NCBI GenBank assembly: GCA_937927695.1
Contig: CALBRU010000261.1
Span: forward strand, 1-14,893
Length of the DNA stretch: 14,893 nucleotides
Source of the DNA: an uncultured Thiomonas sp.
Lineage (GTDB): Bacteria > Pseudomonadota > Gammaproteobacteria > Burkholderiales > Burkholderiaceae_C
Reading direction: 5' to 3'
The notes under the pieces are model-generated. The model searched no databases and was not told where the DNA came from. It saw nothing but the letters and a program-made list of their open reading frames with translations. Shown here piece after piece: positions 1-7,020 of this stretch (position 1 is the stretch's first letter; each line of letters begins with the position of its first letter). Position numbers and translations under genes: made by a program.

Positions 1-951
1 CTTGCCCGATACCGACGGGAAGGGCGTCGATCCCCGCGCCTGCGGCTGCGGCACGACGCTGGTGTCGTACAGGGTGAAGGCTTTGGTGGACTCGTTGAAG
101 CCGAACACCCACATGCCCAGCTCGCCGGACACATTAGGCACCTTGCTGCCAAACGCGCCCAGACCCCAGATGCGCTGCCCCTGCGCATTCACCCCCAGCG
201 CAAACGGGTAGCCGCAGCGCACCCCTTGCGTGCCAGAAGGGCAACCGGGGGGCAAGCCGTTTGGGAGGAAGCTGTGAATGATGGTCTTGCCCCCGGTTTC
301 GACGTTGATCGCGGTGAGGTCGGCCAGATTGGTACTTCCCGACGAATGATTGTCGATGTAGCGCAGCGTGGCCGGATCGGCGTGATCCCAATAGAACTGC
401 TCCACATCACCGGGGTTGATGTCGAGGAACTTGATGAAGGCATAGGTCGTGCCGTCATACATCGCCCAGCCCTGCTGCCCACCCGCCTGCGCCGTCGAAC
501 CGGGCACGTAAAGGATGAAGCGGGTTTCGTCGCAATTCCAGGCCATCGCGGTGGGGTAGGCCGGGGCGACACACAAATTGTTGAAGTCCTTGACGCAGTC
601 GGTGATGCGGGTGATTTTGAGGCCGAAGTCGGGATCAGTGACGGTGGCCCCTTTCGCGGGTTTCGCCAAAGCGCTGTAAGGCACGGGTGCCTTGCCGTAC
701 TGAGTGAGCCCTTTAGACAGGTCGGTGCCCTGCGGCACGGTTACCGCCGGCGTGGAGGTGGCCGCAGGGGTGACCGAGTTCGACGCAATTCCCTGGCTGC
801 CAGTTACGGGGGCAGTCTGATTTCCCGCAATCGAGGATGTCGAGCCGCTGCTGGCACCCGCGCCTCCTCCGCCGCCACAAGCCGCCAGTGAGCCCAGCGC
901 GGGCAGGGAAAGGAGAGACTTCTGAATGAAACGACGACGGGAATGCTGCAT
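1..951 (-). CDS. Tat-type exported lipoprotein, unknown function (partial, 3' end outside window)
   Basis: The minus-strand frame is open from ATG at 951 to the window edge (317 codons, no stop), so the C-terminus is missing. The N-terminus reads as a twin-arginine signal (SRRRFIQKS, residues 4-12), then a short hydrophobic stretch ending in a lipobox LAAC with Cys25 as the likely lipidated residue. A Gly/Ser/Thr/Ala-rich linker follows to about residue 75. The remainder has short beta-rich segments with Trp and Asp (AMAWNCDETRFILYVPG, then a segment with FYWDHADPATLRYID), which is suggestive of a beta-propeller but not diagnostic. The start is supported by AGGAG at 959-963 with a 7-nt spacer. 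It should be a folded, co-factor-independent or co-factor-bearing protein exported by Tat and anchored to a membrane. I do not recognise the family and assign no activity. Confidence 0.8.
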   Translation of the reverse strand, partial: MQHSRRRFIQKSLLSLPALGSLAACGGGGGAGASSGSTSSIAGNQTAPVTGSQGIASNSVTPAATSTPAVTVPQGTDLSKGLTQYGKAPVPYSALAKPAKGATVTDPDFGLKITRITDCVKDFNNLCVAPAYPTAMAWNCDETRFILYVPGSTAQAGGQQGWAMYDGTTYAFIKFLDINPGDVEQFYWDHADPATLRYIDNHSSGSTNLADLTAINVETGGKTIIHSFLPNGLPPGCPSGTQGVRCGYPFALGVNAQGQRIWGLGAFGSKVPNVSGELGMWVFGFNESTKAFTLYDTSVVPQPQARGSTPFPSVSGK

Positions 952-958
952 AAAACGA

Positions 959-963
959 CTCCT
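959..963 (-). promoter_or_regulatory. Ribosome binding site of the Tat lipoprotein gene
   Basis: Read on the minus strand this is AGGAG, 7 nt before the ATG at 951. It fixes the start and therefore the complete Tat/lipobox signal peptide. Confidence 0.65.
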
Positions 964-1097
964 GGAACTTGACCGCGTTCGACAAAACGCAAACGCAGAG
1001 CTGTGACTAGATAAGCGCCATGACCTATCCCGCACGAACGCGGAACCCAGTCCGCCAAGGGTGGTGTGAAATCTTCACGCCGATCAGCCCGCAAAAA

Positions 1098-1122
1098 GGA
1101 AATTTCCCCCTAATTTAGGGGG
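1098..1122. promoter_or_regulatory. Two overlapping palindromes: regulator site or terminator
   Basis: A perfect 8-bp inverted repeat with one central base, CCCCCTAATTTAGGGGG, lies at 1106-1122. It overlaps a 10-bp perfect palindrome GGAAATTTCC at 1098-1107. The pair sits in the 225-bp gap between the end of the MliC-like gene (1177) and the start of the Tat lipoprotein gene (951), both on the minus strand. Read on the minus strand it can fold as a 6-bp C/G stem with a 5-nt loop, and TTTTT follows about 8 nt later, so it could be an imperfect terminator for the MliC-like gene. Its compact symmetry also fits a dimeric regulator site about 160 bp upstream of the Tat lipoprotein start. The sequence does not decide between the two. 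Confidence 0.45.
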
Positions 1123-1176
1123 TGCATGGGGCTGTCGTCTATGTCCAGATGTAATAGTCGCTACCGAAGAAACAAA

Positions 1177-1773
1177 TCACTGCTGCTGACACACCGTGTT
1201 GGTGTTCTGCAGAAAATTGGTCACCGTGGCCTGGCGGCCTTTGAACCACACCTGGAAGGCGCTGTTGCGGTAGCGGGCGCCGTCGGCGGAGACGGTCTGA
1301 TCCAGAGTGAGATTGCCCAGTGCGGTTTGCAGCGTGACCGACACGTCGCCGAAGGTGGCGATGAAAGAGCTGCCGTCCTGGCAGTTGAAGCGCACGGCAC
1401 CCGGCGGCAGGGCGGATGCACTGGGCTGCGGCGCCAAAGCTTCAGGCGTGGGGGCCAAGGGTGCGGACTGCGGCGCAGCGGGCGCGCTTGCAGCCGGGGC
1501 CACACCGGCCGGTCCCAGAGGCTGCACGGTGATGGGCGCGGCAGGGGCCAGCGGCTGGGCTTCGCTCTGGGGCGCCTGCGGGGTGACGGGGGCGTAAGTC
1601 GACGGCGGCACCGTGACGCGTGGCGTCGGTGGATTGAGTTGCTGCACCGGAACGGGCTGGTTGAGGTTGACCGGCGTGGCGCATCCCGCCAGGGTCAGCG
1701 CACCGAGGGCCGCAAGTGTCGCAGCGCCGACTGCGCTCAAGCGCAGAACAAAAGTGTGTTTTTGCCGATTCAT
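1177..1773 (-). CDS. Lipoprotein with C-terminal MliC-like (C-type lysozyme inhibitor) domain
   Basis: This is a 198-residue product. Residues 1-31 form a lipoprotein signal peptide with lipobox LAGC (Cys31); residue 32 is Ala, not Asp, so outer-membrane sorting is expected. Residues 32 to about 125 are a Pro/Ala/Gln-rich linker with no predicted fold. The last 70 residues match the MliC/PliC pattern: a Cys pair (131 and 195) placed for a disulphide, DGARY, and VWFKGRQATV containing the Lys (178) at the position used by MliC proteins to block the lysozyme active site. The expected role is inhibition of host or environmental C-type lysozyme at the cell surface. The start at 1773 is preferred to an upstream ATG at 1884 because GGGAG lies 7 nt before it and because the signal peptide begins there. 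The gene is divergent from comEC. The domain call is by motif only. Confidence 0.8.
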   Translation of the reverse strand: MNRQKHTFVLRLSAVGAATLAALGALTLAGCATPVNLNQPVPVQQLNPPTPRVTVPPSTYAPVTPQAPQSEAQPLAPAAPITVQPLGPAGVAPAASAPAAPQSAPLAPTPEALAPQPSASALPPGAVRFNCQDGSSFIATFGDVSVTLQTALGNLTLDQTVSADGARYRNSAFQVWFKGRQATVTNFLQNTNTVCQQQ

Positions 1774-1780
1774 GCAGAGA

Positions 1781-1785
1781 CTCCC
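1781..1785 (-). promoter_or_regulatory. Ribosome binding site of the MliC-like lipoprotein gene
   Basis: Read on the minus strand this is GGGAG, 7 nt before the ATG at 1773. It decides this start over the longer in-frame ATG at 1884, which would bury the signal peptide behind 37 extra residues. Confidence 0.6.
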
Positions 1786-1968
1786 GAAATCTGTTGCAGA
1801 AATTGAACCATACAAACACAACCGGCTTGCCCGTGTGACGGCGCGCAACTGTAGAGACTTGTAAAGCCCATGAAATTCCCGCATCGCGCTGCCCGCTTTT
1901 TATGATGCGATAGACGCCTTCCCGATAAAGCGCCGGGACGCCCGCGATCAATCACCTGCCTGCGGCCT

Positions 1969-1975
1969 GAAGGAA
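1969..1975 (+). promoter_or_regulatory. Ribosome binding site deciding the TTG start of comEC
   Basis: GAAGGAA lies 6 nt before the TTG at 1982. No in-frame ATG is nearby upstream, and the following codons give a hydrophobic N-terminus as expected for ComEC, so this weak start codon is taken as real. Confidence 0.6.
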
Positions 1976-1981
1976 CCCGAC

Positions 1982-4474
1982 TTGCCGACCTTTGCCCTTG
2001 CCGTCCTGCTCGGCTGTGCGCTGCAGACCGCGCAGGCCGCGCTTTGGCCGCAGCCGATTTACGGCGTCATGGCGACCGCAGGCATCGGACTGACTGCGGC
2101 GCTGCTGCTGTGGCAGGGACGCTACGGCGGCTTGTCGAACAACAAACATAAGCGGCAACGCATCGTCCTTCAACTTCTGCTCGCCAGCGGCGGTTTTGCG
2201 CTCGCTTTCGGGCTGACGGGCTGGCGCGCCACTCCGCTGCTGGCCGACCGGCTCGACCCGGCGCTCGAAAGCCAGGTCATCCAGGTGCGCGGCGTGGTGA
2301 CCGGGCTGCCGGTGCTCTACCCGGATGCCACGCGCTTCGTCCTCACGATCACCCCGCCCGCACCGGCCGGGGTGCCAAGCAAGGTGTCGCTGAGCTGGTA
2401 TGCGCAGCGCAGCGGCTCCGGCCCTGCGCAAGCTCCGCCGCGCGTGCATCCCGGCCAGGAATGGCAGTTTTCGGTTCGCCTCAAGCGCCCGCATGGCCTG
2501 GCCAATCCGAGCGGCAACGACACCGAGTTGACGCTGTTCCGCGAGGGGATCGGCGCCACCGGAACCGTGAGCCGCATGGGCGCGCCCCCGCAGCTTCTCG
2601 GCCTACGCCGCGCGCCTGCCGACTGGATCGCGCAACTGCGCGACCACCTGCGCCAGGGCATGATGGCCGCGCTGCAAGGGCAGAACGCGCCTCACCCCCT
2701 TCCCGCCGCCGACACCGTCATCGCGCTGGCTCTGGGCGACCAAAGCGCGATTTCCGCGCAAGACTGGGCGACTTATCGCATCACCGGCGTCGCGCATCTG
2801 ATGAGTATTTCCGGTCTGCACATCACCCTGCTGGCCTGGCTGGCCCTGGGTCTCGTGGGTGGCTTGTGGCGGCAGAGCGCCCGGCTGCGCCGCCCCTGGA
2901 CGCTGACCCTTCCCGCCCCCACCGTCGCCGCCTGGGGCGCGCTGCTGACCGCCACAGCCTACGCGTCCATCGCGGGTTGGGGCGTGCCGGCGCAGCGCAC
3001 CCTGCTGATGCTCGCGGTGGTGCTGTTGCTGCGCCAGCGGGGGCTGCGCGCCGACTGGCGCGACGTGATGGCGCTGGCGCTGACCGCCGTGCTGCTGTGG
3101 GATCCATGGGCGGTGCGGCAGGCCGGGTTCTGGCTGTCTTTCGTGGCGGTGGGCATGCTGTTCGTTGCGGGCAACGACAGGCATCCGGAAACCGCCGCGC
3201 TGGCCTGTGGCCCCGGCGAAGCCGCACCTGCCGGTCGGCTGCAGCGCGGCGCTCAGGCGCTGCGCAGCGCCGCGCACTCGCAGTGGGTGGCCACCATCGC
3301 CCTGCTGCCGTTCACGCTGTTGTTCTTTCAGCAAATCGCGGTGCTCTCGCCGCTGGCCAATGCGCTGGCGATTCCCGTGGTCACCCTGGCGGTTGCGCCG
3401 CTGGCAGTCGGCGGCCTGCTGCTGCCCGCGCCGCTGGACGGCTGGGTGTGGCGGCTCGCGGCCTGGGTGCAGCAAGGTCTGGACGCAGTGCTGCGCCAAA
3501 TGGCCGACTGGCCGCTGGCGCAGTGGCACGCCGCTGCGCCCGGCGGCCTCACGCTGGCGCTGGCCGCGCTCGGCGTGCTGGCACTGGCGCTGCCGTGGAA
3601 CTGGCCGCTGCGCGCGCCCGGCCTGTTGCTGCTCCTGCCTCTGGCCAGCAACCCTGGCACCGCGCCCGAGGCCGGGGCAATGGAGGTGTGGTTTGCCGAT
3701 GTCGGACAGGGCATGGCGGTAGTGGTGCGCACCGCGCGACACACCCTGCTGTACGACACCGGCCCGCGACAGGCGCCGGGCGTGGACGCCGGTGGCCGCG
3801 TGCTGCTGCCGCTGCTGCACAGCCTGGGCGTGCGCCGTCTCGACCGCGTGGTGGTGAGTCACGACGACAGCGATCACGCGGGCGGCGTGGCTACCCTTGC
3901 CCGCGCCCACCCCGAGGCCGATCTGCTCACCTCGGCCCCGCCAGACGCCGCCGCCCGCTACGGCCTGCAACAGCGTCAGCCCTGCACCGCCGGTCAGCAC
4001 TGGCGCTGGGACGGCGTGGACTTCCGCATCGTCAGCCCCCTGCCCACAGACGCGCCCAGCAGCGACAACGCCCGCTCCTGCGTGCTGCATGTGGCCGCGC
4101 GCGGCGCCTCGGTGCTGCTTACCGGCGACCTCGATCAGCGGCAAGAGCGCGCCCTGCAGCGCGCCGATCTGCTGCCCTATGCCGACGTGCTGCTCGTGCC
4201 GCATCACGGCAGCAAGACCTCGTCGAGCGAAGCCCTGCTCGACACGGTGATGCCGCGCGCCGCCGTGGTGCAGGCGGGCTACCGCAATCCGCACGGACAC
4301 CCCCACCCCGCCGTGCTGGCGCGCTATGCCGAGCGCGGCATCGCCGTCTGGCGCACCGACCAGCAGGGCGCGCTGCTGTGGCGCGACAGCGCGCCCGACA
4401 CCTTCGTCGCCCGGCGCGAGGCGAAACCGCATTACTGGAGCGCAAATATGAAACCTGCCGAGGTTTCTCACTGA
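1982..4474 (+). CDS. comEC: ComEC/Rec2 DNA-uptake channel protein
   Basis: This 830-residue inner-membrane protein is the channel that moves single-stranded DNA into the cytoplasm during natural transformation. The length is normal for the family. The order is N-terminal membrane helices and a soluble OB-like part (about 1-230), the competence domain with many membrane segments (about 240-550), and a C-terminal metallo-beta-lactamase-like domain (about 565-815). The competence signature is seen as GVAHLMSISGLHI at residues 269-281. The C-terminal domain keeps the metal-site motif HDDSDH (627-632), TGD (714-716) and HHGS (741-744), so the nuclease-like site looks intact. The start is TTG with a good ribosome binding site. 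The gene is divergent from the MliC-like gene and lies 72 bp before the ATP-grasp cluster. That gap has its own promoter candidate, so the two are probably separate units. Confidence 0.95.
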   Translation: MPTFALAVLLGCALQTAQAALWPQPIYGVMATAGIGLTAALLLWQGRYGGLSNNKHKRQRIVLQLLLASGGFALAFGLTGWRATPLLADRLDPALESQVIQVRGVVTGLPVLYPDATRFVLTITPPAPAGVPSKVSLSWYAQRSGSGPAQAPPRVHPGQEWQFSVRLKRPHGLANPSGNDTELTLFREGIGATGTVSRMGAPPQLLGLRRAPADWIAQLRDHLRQGMMAALQGQNAPHPLPAADTVIALALGDQSAISAQDWATYRITGVAHLMSISGLHITLLAWLALGLVGGLWRQSARLRRPWTLTLPAPTVAAWGALLTATAYASIAGWGVPAQRTLLMLAVVLLLRQRGLRADWRDVMALALTAVLLWDPWAVRQAGFWLSFVAVGMLFVAGNDRHPETAALACGPGEAAPAGRLQRGAQALRSAAHSQWVATIALLPFTLLFFQQIAVLSPLANALAIPVVTLAVAPLAVGGLLLPAPLDGWVWRLAAWVQQGLDAVLRQMADWPLAQWHAAAPGGLTLALAALGVLALALPWNWPLRAPGLLLLLPLASNPGTAPEAGAMEVWFADVGQGMAVVVRTARHTLLYDTGPRQAPGVDAGGRVLLPLLHSLGVRRLDRVVVSHDDSDHAGGVATLARAHPEADLLTSAPPDAAARYGLQQRQPCTAGQHWRWDGVDFRIVSPLPTDAPSSDNARSCVLHVAARGASVLLTGDLDQRQERALQRADLLPYADVLLVPHHGSKTSSSEALLDTVMPRAAVVQAGYRNPHGHPHPAVLARYAERGIAVWRTDQQGALLWRDSAPDTFVARREAKPHYWSANMKPAEVSH
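4450..4467. repeat. Perfect inverted repeat in the 3' end of comEC
   Basis: GAAACCTGCCGAGGTTTC is a 7-bp perfect inverted repeat with a 4-nt centre. It lies in the last codons of comEC, 31-48 bp before the sigma-54 promoter candidate at 4498, and is centred about 65 bp upstream of the inferred transcription start. No T-run follows, so it is a poor terminator. It could be an operator or enhancer-binding-protein site, or an mRNA 3' hairpin. Confidence 0.5.
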
Positions 4475-4497
4475 AGTTTCACACCACACGACCGGTC

Positions 4498-4513
4498 TGG
4501 CCTGTATCTTGCT
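4498..4513 (+). promoter_or_regulatory. Sigma-54 (RpoN) -24/-12 promoter of the ATP-grasp/transglutaminase operon
   Basis: TGGCCTGTATCTTGCT matches the sigma-54 consensus TGGCACG-N4-TTGCW in 9 of the 11 TGGCACG/TTGC positions and in the final W. GG and GC are exactly 10 nt apart and a pyrimidine precedes TGGC. With GC at 4511-4512 as -13/-12, transcription would start near 4524, leaving a leader of about 23 nt with GAGAG before the ATG at 4547. It sits in the gap before a five-gene co-directional run. Sigma-54 promoters need an enhancer-binding activator. Which activator acts here is not shown by the sequence. Confidence 0.65.
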
Positions 4514-4546
4514 AAATCTGCTGCACAGCCCAATCGAGAGACGACG

Positions 4547-5968
4547 ATGCGCTTCTACGACGAAATGACCCCCGCAGACGGCGGTGTGCGCCCGCACTAT
4601 GCGCAATATGCGCATTGGCTGGCGCAGCAGCCGCCCGACACCATCCGCGCCAAGCGTGAGGAGGCCGAGTTGATCTTTCGCCGCGTGGGCATCACCTTTG
4701 CGGTGTATGGCGACGAGGCGGGCACCGAGCGGCTCATTCCCTTCGATCTGATTCCGCGCATCATTCCCGCTGCGGAATGGAAGCATCTCGAAGCTGGGCT
4801 GAAGCAGCGCGTCACCGCGCTCAACCGCTTCCTCCACGACGTGTATCACGATCAGGAAATCCTCAAGGCCGGCATCGTGCCGCCCGATCAGGTGGTCGGC
4901 AACGCCCAGTTCCGCCCCGAAATGATGGGCATCGACCTGCCGCACCACGTCTATGCGCAGATTGCGGGCATCGACATCGTGCGCGCCGAAAACGCGCAGG
5001 GCGAGGGTGAATACTTCGTGCTCGAAGACAACCTGCGCGTGCCCTCGGGCGTGAGCTATATGCTGGAAAACCGGCGCATGATGATGCGGCTGTTCCCCGA
5101 GCTGTTCGCCCGCCACGGCATCGCCCCGGTAGCGCATTACCCGGACATGCTGCTGGAAAAGCTGCGCGCCGTCGCCCCGCCCAATGTGAGCGAGCCCACT
5201 GTGGTCGTGCTCACGCCGGGCATGTACAACTCGGCCTATTTTGAGCACGCCTTTGTCGCCCAGCAGATGGGGGTGGAATTGGTGGAAGGGCAAGACCTGT
5301 TCGTCAAGGACGACTTCGTCTATATGCGCACCACGCAGGGCCCGCAACGGGTGGACGTGATCTACCGCCGCATCGACGACGATTTTCTCGACCCCGAGGT
5401 GTTCCGCGCCGACTCAGGCCTGGGCTGCGCCGGGCTGATGCGCGCCTACCGCGCGGGCAATGTGAATCTGGCCAACGCCATCGGCACCGGGGTGGCTGAC
5501 GACAAGTCGATCTACCCCTATGTGCCGCGCATGATCGAGTTCTACCTGGGCGAAACGCCGCTGCTGCAAAACGTGCCCACCCGCATGTGCCGCGAGCCCG
5601 ACAGCCTGGCGTATGTGCTGGAACACCTGCCCGAGCTGGTGGTCAAGGAGGTGCATGGCGCCGGGGGCTACGGCATGCTGGTCGGCCCGGCCTCCACAAA
5701 GGCCGAGATTGCCGCATTCACCGAGAAGATCAAGGCGCACCCCGAGCACTACATCGCCCAGCCCACGCTGGCGCTGTCCACCTGCCCCACTTACGTCGAG
5801 TCGGGCATCGCCCCGCGCCATCTCGACCTGCGGCCCTTCGTGCTGTCGGGCAAGACTGTGTCCATCGTCCCCGGCGGGCTCACCCGGGTGGCGCTGGGCG
5901 AAGGCTCGCTGGTCGTCAACTCCTCGCAGGGCGGCGGCACCAAGGACACCTGGGTGCTCGAAAAGTAG
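4547..5968 (+). CDS. Circularly permuted ATP-grasp type 2 protein (DUF404/DUF407), stand-alone
   Basis: This 473-residue cytosolic protein (no signal or membrane segment) belongs to the circularly permuted ATP-grasp family related to glutathionylspermidine synthetase, predicted to form amide bonds with ATP. Family blocks in order are LEDNLRVPSG at 159-168 followed by YMLENR, LTPGMYNSAYFEHAF near 223-237, RRIDDDFLDPEVF, the Lys-His plus glycine-loop block KEVHGAGGYGM (367-377), HLDLRPF (425-431), PGGLTRVA, and GGGTKDTWVL with Lys466. All candidate ATP- and metal-binding positions are present, so I take this as the active copy. It is the first gene of the cluster, directly behind the sigma-54 promoter match, and is followed after 37 bp by the alpha-E gene. 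The substrate is unknown. Confidence 0.92.
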   Translation: MRFYDEMTPADGGVRPHYAQYAHWLAQQPPDTIRAKREEAELIFRRVGITFAVYGDEAGTERLIPFDLIPRIIPAAEWKHLEAGLKQRVTALNRFLHDVYHDQEILKAGIVPPDQVVGNAQFRPEMMGIDLPHHVYAQIAGIDIVRAENAQGEGEYFVLEDNLRVPSGVSYMLENRRMMMRLFPELFARHGIAPVAHYPDMLLEKLRAVAPPNVSEPTVVVLTPGMYNSAYFEHAFVAQQMGVELVEGQDLFVKDDFVYMRTTQGPQRVDVIYRRIDDDFLDPEVFRADSGLGCAGLMRAYRAGNVNLANAIGTGVADDKSIYPYVPRMIEFYLGETPLLQNVPTRMCREPDSLAYVLEHLPELVVKEVHGAGGYGMLVGPASTKAEIAAFTEKIKAHPEHYIAQPTLALSTCPTYVESGIAPRHLDLRPFVLSGKTVSIVPGGLTRVALGEGSLVVNSSQGGGTKDTWVLEK

Positions 5969-6005
5969 CCCGCCCTCGCAAACTCTCAGCCCCGAGAAAC
6001 GCATC

Positions 6006-6956
6006 ATGCTCAGCCGCACCGCCGATCACCTGTTCTGGATGGCCCGTTACACCGAACGTGCCGAAAACACCGCCCGCATGCTCGATGTGCATGTGCAGTC
6101 GGCCCTGCTGCCGCAAGGCGCCGAGGCCATGCATCTGGGCTGGCACGGCCTGCTGGGCATCTCCGAGCTGACCGCCGCCTACACCGAGTGCCACGGCGAG
6201 ATCGACGCCGACAAAGTGCTCGACTTCATGGTGTGCGACACCAGCAACCCTTCCTCCATCCAGAGCTGCCTGCGCGCCGCGCGCGAAAACGCCCGCGCGG
6301 TGCGCGGCGCCATCACCACCGAGGTATGGGAAACGGTCAACCAGACCTGGCTGGAATCGCAGCGCATGCTGGCCAAGGGTCTGTGCCGGCAAGACCCGGC
6401 GCAATTCTTTGAATGGGTGAAGTACCGCTCGCATCTGTCGCGCGGCGTGACCTCGGGCACCATGCTGCAGGACGAGGCGTATCACTTCCTGCGCATCGGC
6501 ACGTTTCTGGAGCGGGCCGACAACACCGCGCGACTGCTCGACGTGAAGTTCCACGCCCTGCAATCGGACTTTCACGGCTCGGTGAACGGGCGGCTGCAGG
6601 AACACGATTTCTACCACTGGTCGGGCGTACTGCGCTCGGTGTCGGGCTTCGAGGTCTATCGCAAGGTCTATCGCGACGTCATCACCCCCGAGCGAGTGGC
6701 CGGGCTGCTCATTCTGCGGCCTGACATGCCGCGGTCACTCGCCGCCTGCATGATGGCGGTGAACGAGCATTTGCAGGCCGTGGCCAACCCGCAATCGCGC
6801 GAAACCCTGCGCCGCGCCGGGCTGCTCAACGCGCAACTGCAATTCGGACGCCTGGACGACATCATGGCCACCGGGTTGCACGCCTATCTCACCCACTTCC
6901 TGGAGCGCATCAACGATCTGGGCGTCGGCATCAGCCAGGACTTTCTCGCAGCCTGA
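6006..6956 (+). CDS. Alpha-E domain protein (DUF403)
   Basis: This 316-residue, all-helical cytosolic protein is recognised by its N-terminus (SRTADHLFWMARYTERAENT) and by two copies of an ERA motif: ERAENTARML at 17-26 and ERADNTARLL at 169-178. The family is nearly always found beside, or fused to, circularly permuted ATP-grasp proteins. Its biochemical role is not established. The start is the ATG at 6006: homology to the fused copy downstream begins at residue 3, and a weak GAGAAA lies 6 nt upstream. Longer in-frame starts back to 5613 would overlap the ATP-grasp gene and give a low-complexity arginine/proline-rich sequence that is a shadow of it. It lies 37 bp after the ATP-grasp gene and 64 bp before the transglutaminase/amidoligase gene. 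Confidence 0.93.
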   Translation: MLSRTADHLFWMARYTERAENTARMLDVHVQSALLPQGAEAMHLGWHGLLGISELTAAYTECHGEIDADKVLDFMVCDTSNPSSIQSCLRAARENARAVRGAITTEVWETVNQTWLESQRMLAKGLCRQDPAQFFEWVKYRSHLSRGVTSGTMLQDEAYHFLRIGTFLERADNTARLLDVKFHALQSDFHGSVNGRLQEHDFYHWSGVLRSVSGFEVYRKVYRDVITPERVAGLLILRPDMPRSLAACMMAVNEHLQAVANPQSRETLRRAGLLNAQLQFGRLDDIMATGLHAYLTHFLERINDLGVGISQDFLAA

Positions 6957-7020
6957 GGTTTCACCCCGCCGGTTCCTCACCGCCTCGACTGCTTCTCCTC
7001 CACTATTCCAAGGTGTCCGG

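Noticed and set aside
1774..1884. N-terminal extension of the MliC-like lipoprotein to the ATG at 1884
   Set aside because: It would place 37 residues in front of a complete lipoprotein signal peptide, and the internal ATG has its own ribosome binding site.
1901..1906. TATGAT as a -10 element for comEC
   Set aside because: No acceptable -35 hexamer lies at 16-18 bp upstream, so a sigma-70 promoter cannot be supported.
4350..4375. Possible NtrC-type site (GCACC followed by GGGCGC) upstream of the sigma-54 promoter
   Set aside because: The half-sites are poorly matched and wrongly spaced; GC-rich coding DNA gives such partial matches often.
2461..4515. Long plus-strand frame overlapping comEC in another frame
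   Set aside because: The product is Arg/Ala/Pro-rich without motifs, while the comEC frame carries every family signature.
2603..5347. Very long open frame on the minus strand (over 900 codons) opposite comEC and the ATP-grasp gene
   Set aside because: It crosses two well-recognised plus-strand genes, its product is a His/Gln/Arg/Gly-rich sequence with no recognisable domain, and long antisense frames are expected in GC-rich DNA with this codon bias.
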